NCBI RefSeq assembly: GCF_028069655.1
Contig: NZ_JAMCOS010000001.1
Coordinates: forward strand, 4,184,001 to 4,248,000
Source of the DNA: Acidovorax sp. NCPPB 4044
Lineage (GTDB): Bacteria > Pseudomonadota > Gammaproteobacteria > Burkholderiales > Burkholderiaceae_C
Length of the DNA: 64,000 nucleotides
Direction of reading: 5' to 3'
Part shown: positions 22,382 through 32,722 of the stretch, in pieces
How the letters are laid out: each line of letters begins with the position of its first letter
How positions within the stretch are numbered: position 1 is the first letter of the stretch
Notes under the pieces: model-generated
Databases searched by the model: none
What the model was told of the DNA's origin: nothing
What the model saw: the letters and a program-made list of their open reading frames with translations, nothing else
Program-made: the position numbers and the translations under genes

Positions 22382-22439
22382 TTTTTGGCTTCATGCCGCC
22401 GTATTCATTCAATAGTTTGCTACATAAATAATAGCAAAC
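22382..22439 (+). repeat. Intergenic palindromic repeat, copy A
   Basis: CATGCCGCCGTATTCATTC, AATAGTTTGCTA, a 9-base loop and TAGCAAAC. The ending GTTTGCTA/TAGCAAAC is a perfect 8-bp dyad. One of four related copies in this window, all between genes. It follows proC and may act as a terminator. Confidence 0.85.
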
Positions 22440-22560
22440 AGGCCGCTGGCATGGAGCCCCTGGTCCGGCACGCGCACGGTTTCCATCTCGCGGCAGGGCC
22501 GGCCCGGGCCCGGGCCGGCGAAAATGCCCGCTCCCCGTTCGCACCGACCGAAGGCCCCCC

Positions 22561-23199
22561 ATGACGCTCACCCACTGGCTCCTTTTCTGCGGCGTCTCGC
22601 TGCTCATGTGCTTCACCCCCGGCCCGGCCGTGCTGCTCGCGGTGTCGAACTCGGTCGATGTGGGCGCCAGGCGCACGGCGTTCAGTTCGGTGGGCAGCTC
22701 GGCGGGCATCTTCATCGTCTCGGGCCTGGCGATGATCGGCATGGGGGCCATCCTCAGCCTGTCGGCGCACGCGTTCCTGGCGATGAAAGTGGTCGGCGCG
22801 ATGTACCTGGTCTGGCTGGGCGTCAAGCGCTGGCGCAGCCGGGACGCGCTGATCGGCGGCGATGCGGGCACGGCCCCCGCCGCGCGGCGCGTGCGCAGCA
22901 ACGGACAGCTGGTGGCGCAGGGGCTGGGCGTGTCGCTGACCAACCCCAAGTCCATCCTGTTCTTCTCGGCGCTGTTCCCGCAGTTCATCGTGCCCGGCGA
23001 GCCGCTCATCACCCAGTACCTGCTGCTGACCACCACCTTCGCGGTCTGCGCGCTGATCTCGCACGCGTTCTACGTGGCGCTCATCTCCCTGGTGAAGGGC
23101 CACATCGCGGCGCACGCGAAGCTGTTCAACCGCCTCGTGGGCGGCACGTTCATCGCGCTGGGGCTGGGCCTGCTGAAGACGCGGCACAAGCTGGGCTGA
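22561..23199 (+). CDS. LysE/RhtB-family amino-acid exporter
   Basis: 212 residues with six hydrophobic segments. The N-terminal LLMCFTPGPAVLLAVSNSVDVG contains the FTPGP motif of the LysE/RhtB family of inner-membrane exporters of amino acids and homoserine lactones. NPKSILFFSALFPQFI is also typical. The substrate cannot be told from sequence. It is flanked by palindromic repeats on both sides, so it is probably transcribed alone. Confidence 0.9.
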   Translation: MTLTHWLLFCGVSLLMCFTPGPAVLLAVSNSVDVGARRTAFSSVGSSAGIFIVSGLAMIGMGAILSLSAHAFLAMKVVGAMYLVWLGVKRWRSRDALIGGDAGTAPAARRVRSNGQLVAQGLGVSLTNPKSILFFSALFPQFIVPGEPLITQYLLLTTTFAVCALISHAFYVALISLVKGHIAAHAKLFNRLVGGTFIALGLGLLKTRHKLG

Positions 23200-23246
23200 C
23201 CCCCGCCGGCGGACATGGCGCCAGGGCGCACCGTAGATTTGGGTAT

Positions 23247-23303
23247 TTTTGCTTCCATGCCGCCGTTTTCATTGGATAGTTCGCTATCAATAAAATAGCA
23301 AAA
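23247..23303 (+). repeat. Intergenic palindromic repeat, copy B
   Basis: Second copy: TTCCATGCCGCCGTTTTCATT, GGATAGTTCGCTAT and AATAGCAAAAC; dyad GCTAT/ATAGC at 23,283-23,299. It sits between the convergent LysE exporter and ubiA genes, a position suited to a bidirectional terminator. Confidence 0.85.
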
Positions 23304-23307
23304 CTGA

Positions 23308-24195
23308 TTACCGCAGCGCGAACCCCGCCACGATGCCCGCGAACAGCGTGAAGCCCATCCAGTGGTTCTGCGTGAACGCGCGGAAGCACCCTTCGCGCGA
23401 GCGCTGGCGGATCAGCCACCACTGCCAGGCCACCTGCGCGAGCACGGCCGCCAGGGCCACCGCCAGGGGCGCGCCGAGCCCGAACGGCGCGAGCGCCCAG
23501 GCCCACACGGCCACGAACACCGCGTAGAACGCCATCACCGCGGCCACGTCGTGGCGGCCCAGCGTGATGGCCGAGGTCTTCATGCCGATCTTCAGGTCGT
23601 CGTCGCGGTCGACCATGGCGTATTCGGTGTCGTAGGCCAGCACCCAGCACAGGTTGCCCAGCACCAGCCAGAGCGCGAGCCACGGCACGCGGCCGTCCAC
23701 GGCCGCGAACGCCATCGGGATGCCCATGCTGAAGGCCACGCCCAGCACCGCCTGCGGCATGGAAACGAAGCGCTTGGCGAACGGGTAGGCGATGGTCACG
23801 GCCAGCGCGGGCAGCGACCACGCGATGGTGGGGGCGTTGGTGGTGAGCACGAGGCCGAACGACACCAGCGCCAGCGCCGCGCCCAGGCCCAGCGCCTCGC
23901 GCACCGAGACGGCGCCGCTCGTCACCGGGCGCCGCGCCGTGCGCTTGACGTGCCGGTCGAAATCGCGGTCGGCCACGTCGTTCACGCAGCAGCCCGCGCT
24001 GCGCATGAGCACCGTGCCCAGCGTGAACACGGCCAGCAGGTGCCAGCCCGGAAAGCCCCCGGCGGCCACCCACAGCGCCGACAGCGTGGGCCAGAGCAGC
24101 AGCAGCCAGCCCGCCGGCCGGCTCCAGCGGATCAGGTCGAGGTACAGCGACAGGCGCGACGGCGGAGAAGGAGGTGGCGGTGCGGTGCTCTGCAT
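23308..24195 (-). CDS. ubiA: 4-hydroxybenzoate octaprenyltransferase
   Basis: 295 residues from [20 protein letters not shown] at 24,195. This integral membrane enzyme attaches the polyprenyl chain to 4-hydroxybenzoate in ubiquinone synthesis. The first Asp-rich motif [19 protein letters not shown] and the second ([18 protein letters not shown]) bind Mg-diphosphate. About eight or nine membrane helices are visible. The end reads IVAGFALR. It is convergent with the LysE exporter gene. Confidence 0.96.
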   Translation of the reverse strand: MQSTAPPPPSPPSRLSLYLDLIRWSRPAGWLLLLWPTLSALWVAAGGFPGWHLLAVFTLGTVLMRSAGCCVNDVADRDFDRHVKRTARRPVTSGAVSVREALGLGAALALVSFGLVLTTNAPTIAWSLPALAVTIAYPFAKRFVSMPQAVLGVAFSMGIPMAFAAVDGRVPWLALWLVLGNLCWVLAYDTEYAMVDRDDDLKIGMKTSAITLGRHDVAAVMAFYAVFVAVWAWALAPFGLGAPLAVALAAVLAQVAWQWWLIRQRSREGCFRAFTQNHWMGFTLFAGIVAGFALR

Positions 24196-24210
24196 GGCGG
24201 GCAGCGAATG

Positions 24211-24232
24211 AAAAACGCCCGCATCGGCGGGC
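24211..24232 (-). terminator. Terminator of the dps-like gene
   Basis: On the minus strand GCCCGC-CGAT-GCGGGC is followed by GTTTTT. It lies about 70 bases after the dps stop. Confidence 0.75.
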
Positions 24233-24302
24233 AGGAAACCCGGCGGGCGGGCAGCCGGGGCATGGGCCTGGGTCCTCGCGCGGGCCCCGGCGGCGCGGAG
24301 GC

Positions 24303-24842
24303 TCAGTCTTCGAGCAGCGAGCGCAGCATCCAGGCGGTCTGCTCGTGCACCGTGAGGCGCTGCGTGAGCAGGTCGGCCGTGGGCTCGTCGCTGGCCTTGT
24401 CGGCCACGGGGAACAGTTCGCGCGCCGTGCGGGCCACGGCCTCGTGGCCCTGGACCAGGATGCGCACCATCTCCAGCGCGGCGGGCGGCGTGCCGGGCGC
24501 GTCGGCCAGCGAGGTCAGGCGGCCGAACTCGGCATAGGAGCCGGGGGCGGGGTGGCCCAGCGAGCGGATGCGCTCGGCGATCGGGTCGACGGCGTTCCAC
24601 AGCTCGGTGTACTGGCCCATGAACATCGCGTGCAGCGAATTGAACATCGGACCGGTCACGTTCCAGTGGAAGTTGTGCGTGGTCAGGTAGAGGGTGTAGG
24701 TGTCGGCGAGCAGGCGCGACAGGCCTTGCGCGATGGCGGCACGGTCCTTGTCGTTGATGCCGATGTTGATGCGCGGCGCGGTGGCGCTGGCGGCCAGGGC
24801 GGCGGTCTTGGGGGAAGCGGATTTGCCGGAGGCTTTGGCCAT
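24303..24842 (-). CDS. dps: Dps-family ferritin-like DNA-protection protein
   Basis: 179 residues. Dps dodecamers oxidise and store iron, using hydrogen peroxide, and protect DNA. The ferroxidase signature is clear: [21 protein letters not shown], then [11 protein letters not shown], which provide His, His, Asp and Glu ligands at subunit interfaces. The N-terminus is Lys/Ala-rich ([16 protein letters not shown]), as in DNA-binding Dps proteins. oxyR lies about 2 kb further along the same strand, consistent with peroxide control, but I saw no OxyR site by eye. Confidence 0.93.
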   Translation of the reverse strand: MAKASGKSASPKTAALAASATAPRINIGINDKDRAAIAQGLSRLLADTYTLYLTTHNFHWNVTGPMFNSLHAMFMGQYTELWNAVDPIAERIRSLGHPAPGSYAEFGRLTSLADAPGTPPAALEMVRILVQGHEAVARTARELFPVADKASDEPTADLLTQRLTVHEQTAWMLRSLLED

Positions 24843-24979
24843 GGGAAATACTCCTTCGGAAAAAGGGGGGGTGGGAACGGAACGCGGGAAGGGAAAGGGA
24901 AGACAGACCGCAGGGGCGGCGGCGGGCCGCCTTGGCGGAACACTTTAGCGCAAGCGCATGGCCCCTGCGGCCGCCCGGA

Positions 24980-26731
24980 TCACTGCATCGCCGGCAGGTT
25001 GCCGATGCGCACCAGCATCTCGGTGAACATCTGCATGTCGGCGTCGAGGTCGGCCACTTCCTTGAATTCCCTGGCGTTGTGCGCCGTGTATTTCTTGCCG
25101 GGCATGGCGGGCCCGAAGTTGATCGCGTTGGGCATCAGCTTGGCCGTGGTGCTGCCCGCCGTGGAGACCGGCTGCGCAGGCAGGCCGGTGGTGGCGCCGA
25201 AGGTGTCGAGCAGCGCGCCGAGCCATGCGCCCCTGGGGTCGCGCGCCATCCAGTTGCCCTGCTGGTGGTCCACCTCGACGGCGATGCCGGCCTGCGCGCC
25301 CCAGGCCTGGATCTTCGCGGTGGTCGCCTGCGCCAGCGCCTCTGGCGTGCTCCCGCGCGGCATGCGCACGTTCACGAGCACGTCCACCTTGCCGTCCTTC
25401 TCGCGCACGAGGTTGGGCGAGAGCGTGAGCGGCCCCATGAAGTCGTCGCTGTAGGCCAGCCCCATCGTGCGGCCCAGGTAGTCGAGGCCGTACAGGTCCA
25501 CGAGGTAGCGCACGGCCTGGCCGTAGCCGTTGGCGGCCAGCGGCACGCCCGATTCGCCCAGGAAGAGCGCCAGCCGCGGCAGCGGGTTGACGCCTTCCTC
25601 CGGGCGCGAGCCGTGGGCCGACGCACCGGTCACCGTGACCGCCACGGTCTGGCCCTCGGGCTGGACGGCGATGCGGAACGGCCCGCCCTGCCCCGTGTAC
25701 CTGGCGATGAAGCCCTCGCGCGCGGCTTCGAGGCGGGCGGCCAGTGCCTGCGCGTCGGCAGCCTGCAGGCGGGCCGTCGCGGTCTGCGGCACGGCATTGG
25801 TGGAGGCGGCGCCGGCCATCGCGGTGACCGTGGCCGCATCGGCCGCGGCCGGCACGCCCGGCTGCAGCGCGAAGCTGGCGCGCAGCGCGCCGGAGCCCTT
25901 CTCGGCCACCACGGCGGGGTACTTGGAGTCCAGCACGATGTTGTATTCGGGCAGCGCGGTCTTCGCGCGGTAGTACTTCATGGCGTCGCCGCCGGTTTCC
26001 TCGGTGGTCTCGATCATGAGGCGGATGCCGCGCGACAGCGGCAGCCCGCTCTCCTTCACGGTGCGCATGGCATACAGCACGGCGGCGATGGAGCCCTTGT
26101 CGTCGATGGAGCCGCGCCCGTAGAGGTTGCCGCCCACGCGCGTGAGCTTGAACGGATCGAGCCGCGTGCCGTCCTCCAGCACCCATTCGCTGGCCACCAC
26201 GGGCACCACGTCGGCGTGGGTGAGGATGCCGAATTCCTCCGGGCCGGTGCCGGGCAGCCGGACCTCGAAGATGCGGTTGTCCACGTTGCGGTACTGCAGG
26301 CCGAAGTCGCGCGCCAGGCCCTCCACCAGCGCGCCGAACGCGATGATGGCCGGGTCGTCGTGCGGGGCGGTCTTCTCGGAGCGCACCGTGGGGATAGCGA
26401 CCATGCGCGCCGTGGTGTCGATCACGGCCTGCTGGTGGCGCAGCCGGTTGTACAGGCCCAGCAGCCGGGCCACCTGCACGAGGTCGGCCTGCGACATCGG
26501 CACCTTGCCGCCATAGGCGGCCACGGCCGACTGCAGCGCGGGATAGGCCTTCGCCGCGCGGCCCAGGAAGGCCGGGAAATCCTGCGGCGGCGCGGCCGAT
26601 TCGGCCACCACGATGCGGTCCAGGTCGGGCTTCTTCAGGGGCCCGGCGAGCGGTGCGGGCTCGGGCGTGGGCACGCTGGCGCAGCCGGCCAGGCTCAGGG
26701 CGGCGGCAGCGGCCCAGAGGTGTTTCTTCAT
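24980..26731 (-). CDS. M20-family dipeptidase lipoprotein
   Basis: 583 residues from [20 protein letters not shown] at 26,731; LAGC is a lipobox (Cys17), so the mature protein is probably a periplasmic lipoprotein. M20 zinc-peptidase motifs: [10 protein letters not shown] (first zinc His and Asp), [10 protein letters not shown] (bridging Asp) and EETGG (catalytic Glu pair). The inserted lid domain and [13 protein letters not shown] near the middle match PepV-like dipeptidases. The natural substrate is unknown. Single gene; no clear terminator seen. Confidence 0.9.
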   Translation of the reverse strand: MKKHLWAAAAALSLAGCASVPTPEPAPLAGPLKKPDLDRIVVAESAAPPQDFPAFLGRAAKAYPALQSAVAAYGGKVPMSQADLVQVARLLGLYNRLRHQQAVIDTTARMVAIPTVRSEKTAPHDDPAIIAFGALVEGLARDFGLQYRNVDNRIFEVRLPGTGPEEFGILTHADVVPVVASEWVLEDGTRLDPFKLTRVGGNLYGRGSIDDKGSIAAVLYAMRTVKESGLPLSRGIRLMIETTEETGGDAMKYYRAKTALPEYNIVLDSKYPAVVAEKGSGALRASFALQPGVPAAADAATVTAMAGAASTNAVPQTATARLQAADAQALAARLEAAREGFIARYTGQGGPFRIAVQPEGQTVAVTVTGASAHGSRPEEGVNPLPRLALFLGESGVPLAANGYGQAVRYLVDLYGLDYLGRTMGLAYSDDFMGPLTLSPNLVREKDGKVDVLVNVRMPRGSTPEALAQATTAKIQAWGAQAGIAVEVDHQQGNWMARDPRGAWLGALLDTFGATTGLPAQPVSTAGSTTAKLMPNAINFGPAMPGKKYTAHNAREFKEVADLDADMQMFTEMLVRIGNLPAMQ

Positions 26732-26868
26732 GGTGTTCGTCTCCTTGGAATCCCCGGCGATGCCCGCGGGCGCGCCGCAGTGTAGCGGGGGCGCGGGCCC
26801 GCCCGGCACCGCTGCACGGAACCGCGCGCACCGCCCTGGCCTGCGCGCGGGCGGCGGGTGGCCGCCCC

Positions 26869-26901
26869 AAAGACAAGCGCGCCGCTCGGTGAGCGGCGCG
26901 C
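26869..26901 (-). terminator. Probable oxyR terminator
   Basis: An 11-bp perfect stem (GCGCGCCGCTC / GAGCGGCGCGC) with a 3-nt loop, followed on the minus strand by TTGTCTTT. It lies 54 bases after the oxyR stop. Confidence 0.75.
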
Positions 26902-26954
26902 GGAGTGAAAGAGAGAGGCCGGGGCCCCGGGCCAGCCCGGCCGGGGCTGCCCCG

Positions 26955-27920
26955 TCAGGACAGCCGCGTGACGCCCGGCAGCTCGCAGGCGTACACGGCG
27001 TTGCGCAGGGCCGCGATGGCCTCGTAGCGCGTGAAGCTGCGCCGCCATGCCAGCACCACGCGGCGCATCGGCGGCGGGCCGCCATCGGGCTCCTCGATGG
27101 GCAGGTAGCGGATGTGCGTGTCGTCGCTCTTGCGGCGCTTGGAGCCCGTGTGCAGCGCGTCGCGCGGCACCGAGAGGCGCGGCACCAGCGTCACGCCCAT
27201 GCCGGCCGAGACCATGTGCTTGATGGTCTCCAGCGACGAGCCTTCGAAGGTGCGGCGGATGCCCTCGGCATTGCTCGCGTAGCGCGCGAACTCGGGGCAC
27301 ACCTCCAGCACGTGGTCGCGGAAGCAGTGGCCGGCGCCCAGCAGCAGCATGGTCTCGCTCTTGAGCTCGTTCGCGGAAATGCTCTTTTGCTGGGCCAGCG
27401 GGTGGGTGGCCGGCACGGCGGCCATGAAGGGCTCGTCGTAGAGCGGCGCCATCGCCAGGCCCGTGTCGGGGAAGGGCTCGGCCATAATGGCGCAGTCGAT
27501 CTCGCCGGTGCGCAGCATCTCCAGCAGCTTCACGGTGAAGTTCTCCTGCAGCATGAGCGGCATCTGCGGGGTGCGGGCGATGGCGTGGCGCACCAGCTCG
27601 GGCAGCAGGTAGGGGCCGATGGTGTAGATCACGCCCAGCGTGAGCGCGCCGGCCAGCGGGTCCTTGCCGCGCTTGGCGATCTCCTTGATGGCGGCGGCCT
27701 GCTCCAGCACGCTTTGCGCCTGGCGCACGATCTCCTCGCCCAGCGGCGTGACGGACACCTCGCCCGCGCTGCGCTCGAAGAGCTTGACCTCCAGCTCGTC
27801 CTCGAGCTTCTTGATGGCCACCGACAGCGTCGGCTGCGAGACGTAGCAGGCGTCCGCCGCGCGGCCGAAGTGCTTCTCCCGTGCAACGGCGACGATGTAT
27901 TTGAGTTCTGTGAGAGTCAT
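26955..27920 (-). CDS. oxyR: Peroxide-sensing LysR-type regulator OxyR
   Basis: 321 residues from MTLTELKYIVAVAREKHFG at 27,920. The N-terminal winged helix is followed by an effector domain. The redox pair is Cys199 (GAGHCFRDH) and Cys208 (LEVCPEF), the same numbers as E. coli OxyR, so disulfide-switch activation by hydrogen peroxide is expected. Upstream is recG (140 bp away, same strand), an arrangement common in Burkholderiales, and the two may be cotranscribed. Confidence 0.96.
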   Translation of the reverse strand: MTLTELKYIVAVAREKHFGRAADACYVSQPTLSVAIKKLEDELEVKLFERSAGEVSVTPLGEEIVRQAQSVLEQAAAIKEIAKRGKDPLAGALTLGVIYTIGPYLLPELVRHAIARTPQMPLMLQENFTVKLLEMLRTGEIDCAIMAEPFPDTGLAMAPLYDEPFMAAVPATHPLAQQKSISANELKSETMLLLGAGHCFRDHVLEVCPEFARYASNAEGIRRTFEGSSLETIKHMVSAGMGVTLVPRLSVPRDALHTGSKRRKSDDTHIRYLPIEEPDGGPPPMRRVVLAWRRSFTRYEAIAALRNAVYACELPGVTRLS

Positions 27921-28060
27921 TGGCTGAAGGGCGGCAGTGCGGGGGGCGGAAGGTGCGATTGTGCGCCGGGATGCGGCGCCATGGGGCAACACGAAGCCCC
28001 GTCCGCGGCAAGCCGCCAAGTCTGCCACGGTTGCGGGGCCGTGGCGGGCCGGCGGCGGAC

Positions 28061-30163
28061 TCACGCCTTCAGGTAATCGGCCCGGCCCCCGAGCCAGCGG
28101 CCCACGTGGCGCTGGGCCTGCACGGGGTGGGCGTCCAGCATGCGCGGAGCGGTCTCGCGCGCCCATTCCAGCAGCAGCGTGTCGGTGGCAAGGTCGGCGA
28201 AGCGCAGCATCGGCGCGCCGGACTGGCGCGCGCCCAGGAATTCGCCCGGGCCGCGGATCTCCAGGTCGCGCCGCGCGATCTCGAAGCCGTCGTTCGTCTC
28301 GGCCATGGCCTTCAGCCGGTCGCGCGCGGTCTCGCCCAGCCGGCCGCTGTCGCCGGTGGAATAGAGCAGCACGCAGGCCGAGGCCGCGGCGCCGCGGCCC
28401 ACGCGCCCGCGCAGCTGGTGCAGCTGCGAGAGGCCGAAGCGCTCGGAATGCTCGATCACCATGAGCGACGCGTTGGGCACGTCCACGCCCACTTCGATCA
28501 CCGTGGTGGAAACCAGCACGCCCATGGCGCCGGACGTGAACAGTGCCATCACGGCCTTCTTTTCGGCAGGCGGCATGCGCGAATGCAGCAGGCCCACCAC
28601 GGTGCCGGGCAGCGCCTCGGAGAGGTCCACGTGCGTGGCCGTGGCGTTGGAGAGGTCCAGCGCCTCGCTTTCCTCGATGAGCGGGCACACCCAGTAGACC
28701 TGCCGGCCGGCGGCCACCTGGGCGCCGATGCGTTCGATCACCTCGTCCTTGCGGCTGTCGGCGATGAGCTTGGTCACGATGGGCGTGCGGCCCGGCGGCA
28801 GCTCGTCGATGGTGGAGACATCGAGATCGGCGTAGTAGCTCATGGCCAGCGTGCGCGGGATCGGCGTGGCGCTCATCATGAGCAGGTGCGGCTCCATGCC
28901 CTGGTGGGCCAGCTTGCGGCGCAGGGCCAGGCGCTGCGCCACCCCGAAGCGGTGCTGCTCGTCGATCACGGCGAGCGCCAGGTTGCGAAACCGCACCTGC
29001 TCCTGGATCACCGCGTGCGTGCCCACCACCAGGGCGGCCTCGCCGCTCTCGATGAGCGCCAGCATGGCCGCGCGCTCCTTCTTCTTCTGCCCGCCCACGA
29101 GCCACGCCACGCGCCGCCCGCTCGCGGCCAGCAGCGGCTCCAGCCAGCCGATCAGCTTGCGGAAATGCTGCTCGGCCAGGATCTCGGTGGGCGCCATGAG
29201 CGCGCACTGCCAGCCCGCATCGATGCAGACGGTCGCCGAGAGCGCGGCCACCACGGTCTTGCCCGAGCCCACGTCGCCCTGCAGCAGCCGGTGCATGGGC
29301 ACGGGGCGCGCCAGGTCGGCCGCGATCTCGGCGCACACGCGCCGCTGCGCCGCCGTCAGGTCGAAGGGCAGCGCCGCCAGCAGGCGCTCGTGCAGGGCCG
29401 GGCCGCCGCCGGCCTCGGCCTGCGGCTGCAGCACGGGCGCGCGCAGCCGATCGCGCTCGCGCTTGGCCTCCAGCTGCGAGAGCTGCTGCGCCAGCAGCTC
29501 CTCGGCCTTCAGCCGCTGCCAGGCCGGGTGGCTGTGGTCTTCCAGCGTGGCCAGGGCCACGTCGGGCGTGGGGTGGTGCAGGAAGACGAGCGCGTCGCGC
29601 AGCGTCCACCACGGCGCATCGCCGCCCCCTGCGCCCAGAAAGCGCGGGATGGGCGGCGCCAGGCCGGGCGGCACGGTCTCCGACAGGTCCACGCGCTGCA
29701 GCGCGCTCACCACGGCACGGCGCAGGTAGGGCTGCGGCAGCCCGGCGGTGGTGGGGTAGACGGGCGTCAGGGCGGCGGGCAGCTCGCCGCCGGCCAGGCG
29801 GAAGGCCGGGTGCAGCATCTGCCGCCCCCAGAAGCCGCCCTTGACCTCGCCGCGGATGCGCAGCCGCGCGCCCACCGCCAGGGTCTTCTGGTGCGACGGG
29901 TAGAAACTGAAGAACCGCAGCTCGCAGGTGCCGGTGCCGTCGTCCACCGTCACGAGCAACTGGCGGCGCGGGCGCAGCTGCACCTCGCTGGCGGTCACCA
30001 CGGCCTCGATCTGCGCGGTGTCGCCGTCGCGCACATTGCGCAGCGGGGTGATGCGGGTCTCGTCCTCGTAGCGCAGGGGCAGGTGCAGCGCCAGATCGAT
30101 GTCGCGCGACAGGCCCATCTTCTGCAGGGCTTTCTGGGCGGGACTGGGCGCGGGGGCGGGCAT
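28061..30163 (-). CDS. recG: ATP-dependent DNA helicase RecG
   Basis: 700 residues from MPAPAPSPAQKALQKMG at 30,163. RecG remodels stalled replication forks and Holliday junctions. An N-terminal wedge (OB-fold) domain precedes the helicase core: Walker A LLQGDVGSGKT, box II VIDEQHRFG (a DEQH box), MSATPIPRT, and the TRG-region RGPGEFLGARQSG. The frame stays open 29 codons upstream, but the family begins near this ATG. Confidence 0.97.
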   Translation of the reverse strand: MPAPAPSPAQKALQKMGLSRDIDLALHLPLRYEDETRITPLRNVRDGDTAQIEAVVTASEVQLRPRRQLLVTVDDGTGTCELRFFSFYPSHQKTLAVGARLRIRGEVKGGFWGRQMLHPAFRLAGGELPAALTPVYPTTAGLPQPYLRRAVVSALQRVDLSETVPPGLAPPIPRFLGAGGGDAPWWTLRDALVFLHHPTPDVALATLEDHSHPAWQRLKAEELLAQQLSQLEAKRERDRLRAPVLQPQAEAGGGPALHERLLAALPFDLTAAQRRVCAEIAADLARPVPMHRLLQGDVGSGKTVVAALSATVCIDAGWQCALMAPTEILAEQHFRKLIGWLEPLLAASGRRVAWLVGGQKKKERAAMLALIESGEAALVVGTHAVIQEQVRFRNLALAVIDEQHRFGVAQRLALRRKLAHQGMEPHLLMMSATPIPRTLAMSYYADLDVSTIDELPPGRTPIVTKLIADSRKDEVIERIGAQVAAGRQVYWVCPLIEESEALDLSNATATHVDLSEALPGTVVGLLHSRMPPAEKKAVMALFTSGAMGVLVSTTVIEVGVDVPNASLMVIEHSERFGLSQLHQLRGRVGRGAAASACVLLYSTGDSGRLGETARDRLKAMAETNDGFEIARRDLEIRGPGEFLGARQSGAPMLRFADLATDTLLLEWARETAPRMLDAHPVQAQRHVGRWLGGRADYLKA

Positions 30164-30356
30164 GGAGGGCGGGGACGGGGGGCAATGACGGAGAAGGCCC
30201 CGGCCGGTGCGCGGAGGGATTTGCCGGGCAGAAATGGCAGAAACCGCCACTCCCGCAAAAATGGAAACGGCGTCCCGTCTGGCTCCGCAGGGGGGCGCGA
30301 GAGGCTAACATGCCCGAAGCCCGACAGTTCCTCCCTGTACACGCCTTCAGTTTTCC

Positions 30357-31643
30357 ATGCTCAAGCGAATCAGCGTCCAGCATCTCAGCCTGGGCATGTA
30401 CCTGCACCAGTTCTGCGGCTCGTGGATGGACCACCCCTTCTGGCGCACGGGCTTCGTGCTCCAGGACCCCGCCGACCTGGCCCGCATCCACGGCACCGCC
30501 ATCGAAGAGGTCTGGATCGACGTCTCCAAGGGGCGCGACGTGGACGCCGGCGTGCAGACCGTCTCCCCCGAGCAGGCCGAGGCCCGCCGGGAAACCGATT
30601 TCCAGAACCTGCAGGAAATGCCCCCGCTCAAGGTGGCCGCCGCCCCGCCCGCCCCGGCGGCCGCCCCGGCCCGGCGCAACACGGCCCCCACCAGCATGGC
30701 CGAAGAACTGGCGCATGCCGCCACCCTCACCAACCACGCCCGCCAGACGATGACCTCGATGTTCACCGAGGCGCGCATGGGCCGGGTCGTCGATTCGAGC
30801 GAGGCGCGCAGCCTGGTGGAGGAAATCTCCGATTCGGTCACGCGCAACCCGTCCGCCCTCATCAGCCTCGCGCGGCTCAAGACCGCGGACGACTACACCT
30901 ACATGCACTCGGTGGCCGTGTGCGCGCTCATGGTGGCGCTGGGACGGCAGGTCGGCCTCGAAGGCGATCGCCTGCGCGCGGCCGGCATGGCCGGGCTGAT
31001 GCATGACATCGGCAAGGCGCGCATCCCGCTGTCGGTGCTCAACAAGCCCGGCAAGCTCACCGACGACGAATTCGACGTGATCCGCAGCCATTCCGAGCAC
31101 GGCCACCGCATGCTGCTGGCCTGCGGCGGCGTGGGCGACGAGGTGCTCGACGCCTGCCTGCACCACCACGAGAAGATGGACGGCACGGGCTACCCGCACA
31201 AGCTCGCGGGCGAGGACATCGGCCTCATCGCGCGCATGACCGCCATCTGCGACGTGTACGACGCCATCACCTCCGACCGGCCCTACAAGCGCGGCTGGGA
31301 CCCGGCCGAATCGCTGCGCCGCATGGCCGAGTGGACGCACGGGCACTTCGATGCGCGGCTCTTCCAGGGCTTCGTCAAGAGCATCGGCATCTACCCCGTG
31401 GGCTCGCTGGTGCGGCTCGCCTCGGGGCGCATCGGCGTCGTCATGGAGCAGTCGGCCTCGCTCGTCTCGCCGCGCGTGAAGGTGTTCTTCTCCACCCGGT
31501 CCGACCTGCGCATCCCGCCCGAAGTGGTCGATCTCTCGCAGCCCGGCAGCGGCGACAAGATCGTCGCGCGCGAAGACCCCGACAAGTGGCGGTTCCCCGA
31601 CCTCGTCGAGCTGTGGGCCAAGCCGGGAAGCGCCGGCCGATGA
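30357..31643 (+). CDS. HD-GYP-domain cyclic-di-GMP phosphodiesterase
   Basis: 428 residues. An N-terminal DUF3391-type domain (about 1-125, MLKRISVQHLSLGMYLHQF) precedes an HD-GYP domain. Catalytic features: HDIGK with HD at residues 216-217, HHHEKMDGTGYP, and CDVYDAITSDRPYKRGW. Such enzymes hydrolyse cyclic-di-GMP and so control biofilm, motility and virulence. No receiver or membrane domain is present, so it is a cytoplasmic enzyme. Its stop overlaps the ATG of the following AraC regulator (ATGA), so the two are coupled. Confidence 0.94.
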   Translation: MLKRISVQHLSLGMYLHQFCGSWMDHPFWRTGFVLQDPADLARIHGTAIEEVWIDVSKGRDVDAGVQTVSPEQAEARRETDFQNLQEMPPLKVAAAPPAPAAAPARRNTAPTSMAEELAHAATLTNHARQTMTSMFTEARMGRVVDSSEARSLVEEISDSVTRNPSALISLARLKTADDYTYMHSVAVCALMVALGRQVGLEGDRLRAAGMAGLMHDIGKARIPLSVLNKPGKLTDDEFDVIRSHSEHGHRMLLACGGVGDEVLDACLHHHEKMDGTGYPHKLAGEDIGLIARMTAICDVYDAITSDRPYKRGWDPAESLRRMAEWTHGHFDARLFQGFVKSIGIYPVGSLVRLASGRIGVVMEQSASLVSPRVKVFFSTRSDLRIPPEVVDLSQPGSGDKIVAREDPDKWRFPDLVELWAKPGSAGR

Positions 31644-32626
31644 GCGGCGGGCCGGGGGCCGTGCGCACCTATGCGATGGTGGAGCGCTCCCGCCACCTCG
31701 ACTTCGACATCCGCGACCAGAGCGGCCGCGCACCGCTCACGCAGCCGCACAAGCACGAGTATTTCCAGATCCAGGCCAACCTCGCGGGCGCCACGCAGCA
31801 CCACGTGGGCGGCACCGTGCGGCCCTTCGTGCCGGGCACGCTGAGCTTCGTGCTGCCGCACCGCATGCACCTCGTGCCGCATCCGCCGGGCACGCGGTGG
31901 CTGGTGGTCAACTTCAGCCAGCGCTTTCTGTGGCCGGCCCTGCAGGTGGACCCGCTCGACCTGGAAGACGTGCCCCTGGCGCTGGCGCCCGAGCTGGCCC
32001 CCTTCCAGTTCCAGGAGCACCTCGACTTCACCTTCGACGGCGACGACTGGCAGGCCGTGCTGGAGGTGCTGGCCATGCTCCAGCACGAGAACACCGCGCG
32101 CCGCCTGGCCTCGCTCGCCCGCATCCGCGGCGGCCTGCTCGACATCCTCGCGCGCACCTGCCAGCGCTGGGAAGGCGAGCTGCGCGCCCTCGCCGCCCAC
32201 CAGGCCCAGCGCGGCAGCCGGCGCGCGGCCCTGGCCCGCGTGCTGCGCTACCTGCGGGGCGAACTCGCGGGCGAGCCCACGCTCGCGAGCGCGGCCGAGG
32301 CCGCCTGCCTCTCGCCCAACTACCTCGCCCACCTCATCAAGAAGGAAACGGGCCGCACCTTCACCGAACTGCTCACCGAGCGCCGCCTCGCGCTCGCGCA
32401 GGAACTGCTGCTTGCCACCGGCGAGCGCATCGGCGAGATCGCGCGGCGCTGCGGATTCGCCGACGAGGCCTACTTCGCGCGGCGCTTCCGCCAATGGCAC
32501 GGCCAGAGCCCGCGCGACTGGCGCGCCGGGCGGCTGCGCGAACTCCAGGGCCCGGGCGGCCCCGGCGGGGCGGACAAGGACACCGTGCCGGCCGCCCCGC
32601 GCGATCGCGTCCAAGTCTTGCGCTGA
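31640..32626 (+). CDS. AraC-family transcriptional regulator
   Basis: 328 residues from MSGGPGAVRTYAMVERS at 31,640, overlapping the HD-GYP stop by four bases. An N-terminal cupin-like sensor domain (PHKHEYFQIQANLAG) is followed by a C-terminal pair of helix-turn-helices (AAEAACLSPNYLAHLIKKET and IGEIARRCGFADEAYFARRF). The effector is unknown. Coupling to a c-di-GMP phosphodiesterase suggests that one signal controls both. The following FAH-family gene, 96 bp downstream, could be its target. Confidence 0.9.
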   Translation: MSGGPGAVRTYAMVERSRHLDFDIRDQSGRAPLTQPHKHEYFQIQANLAGATQHHVGGTVRPFVPGTLSFVLPHRMHLVPHPPGTRWLVVNFSQRFLWPALQVDPLDLEDVPLALAPELAPFQFQEHLDFTFDGDDWQAVLEVLAMLQHENTARRLASLARIRGGLLDILARTCQRWEGELRALAAHQAQRGSRRAALARVLRYLRGELAGEPTLASAAEAACLSPNYLAHLIKKETGRTFTELLTERRLALAQELLLATGERIGEIARRCGFADEAYFARRFRQWHGQSPRDWRAGRLRELQGPGGPGGADKDTVPAAPRDRVQVLR

Positions 32627-32722
32627 ATCGTCCGCATGCGGCGCCGCCGCCGCTCCTACAGTGGCTGCACCGGCTCGCCAGAGGCCGCCCGCGCCCAGGG
32701 CGCACCGCACAGGAGACATTCC

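Noticed and set aside
26955..31733. 1,592-codon minus-strand open frame as one giant protein
   Set aside because: Only its last 321 codons (OxyR) have family features. The upstream part is the shadow of recG and the HD-GYP gene in another frame.
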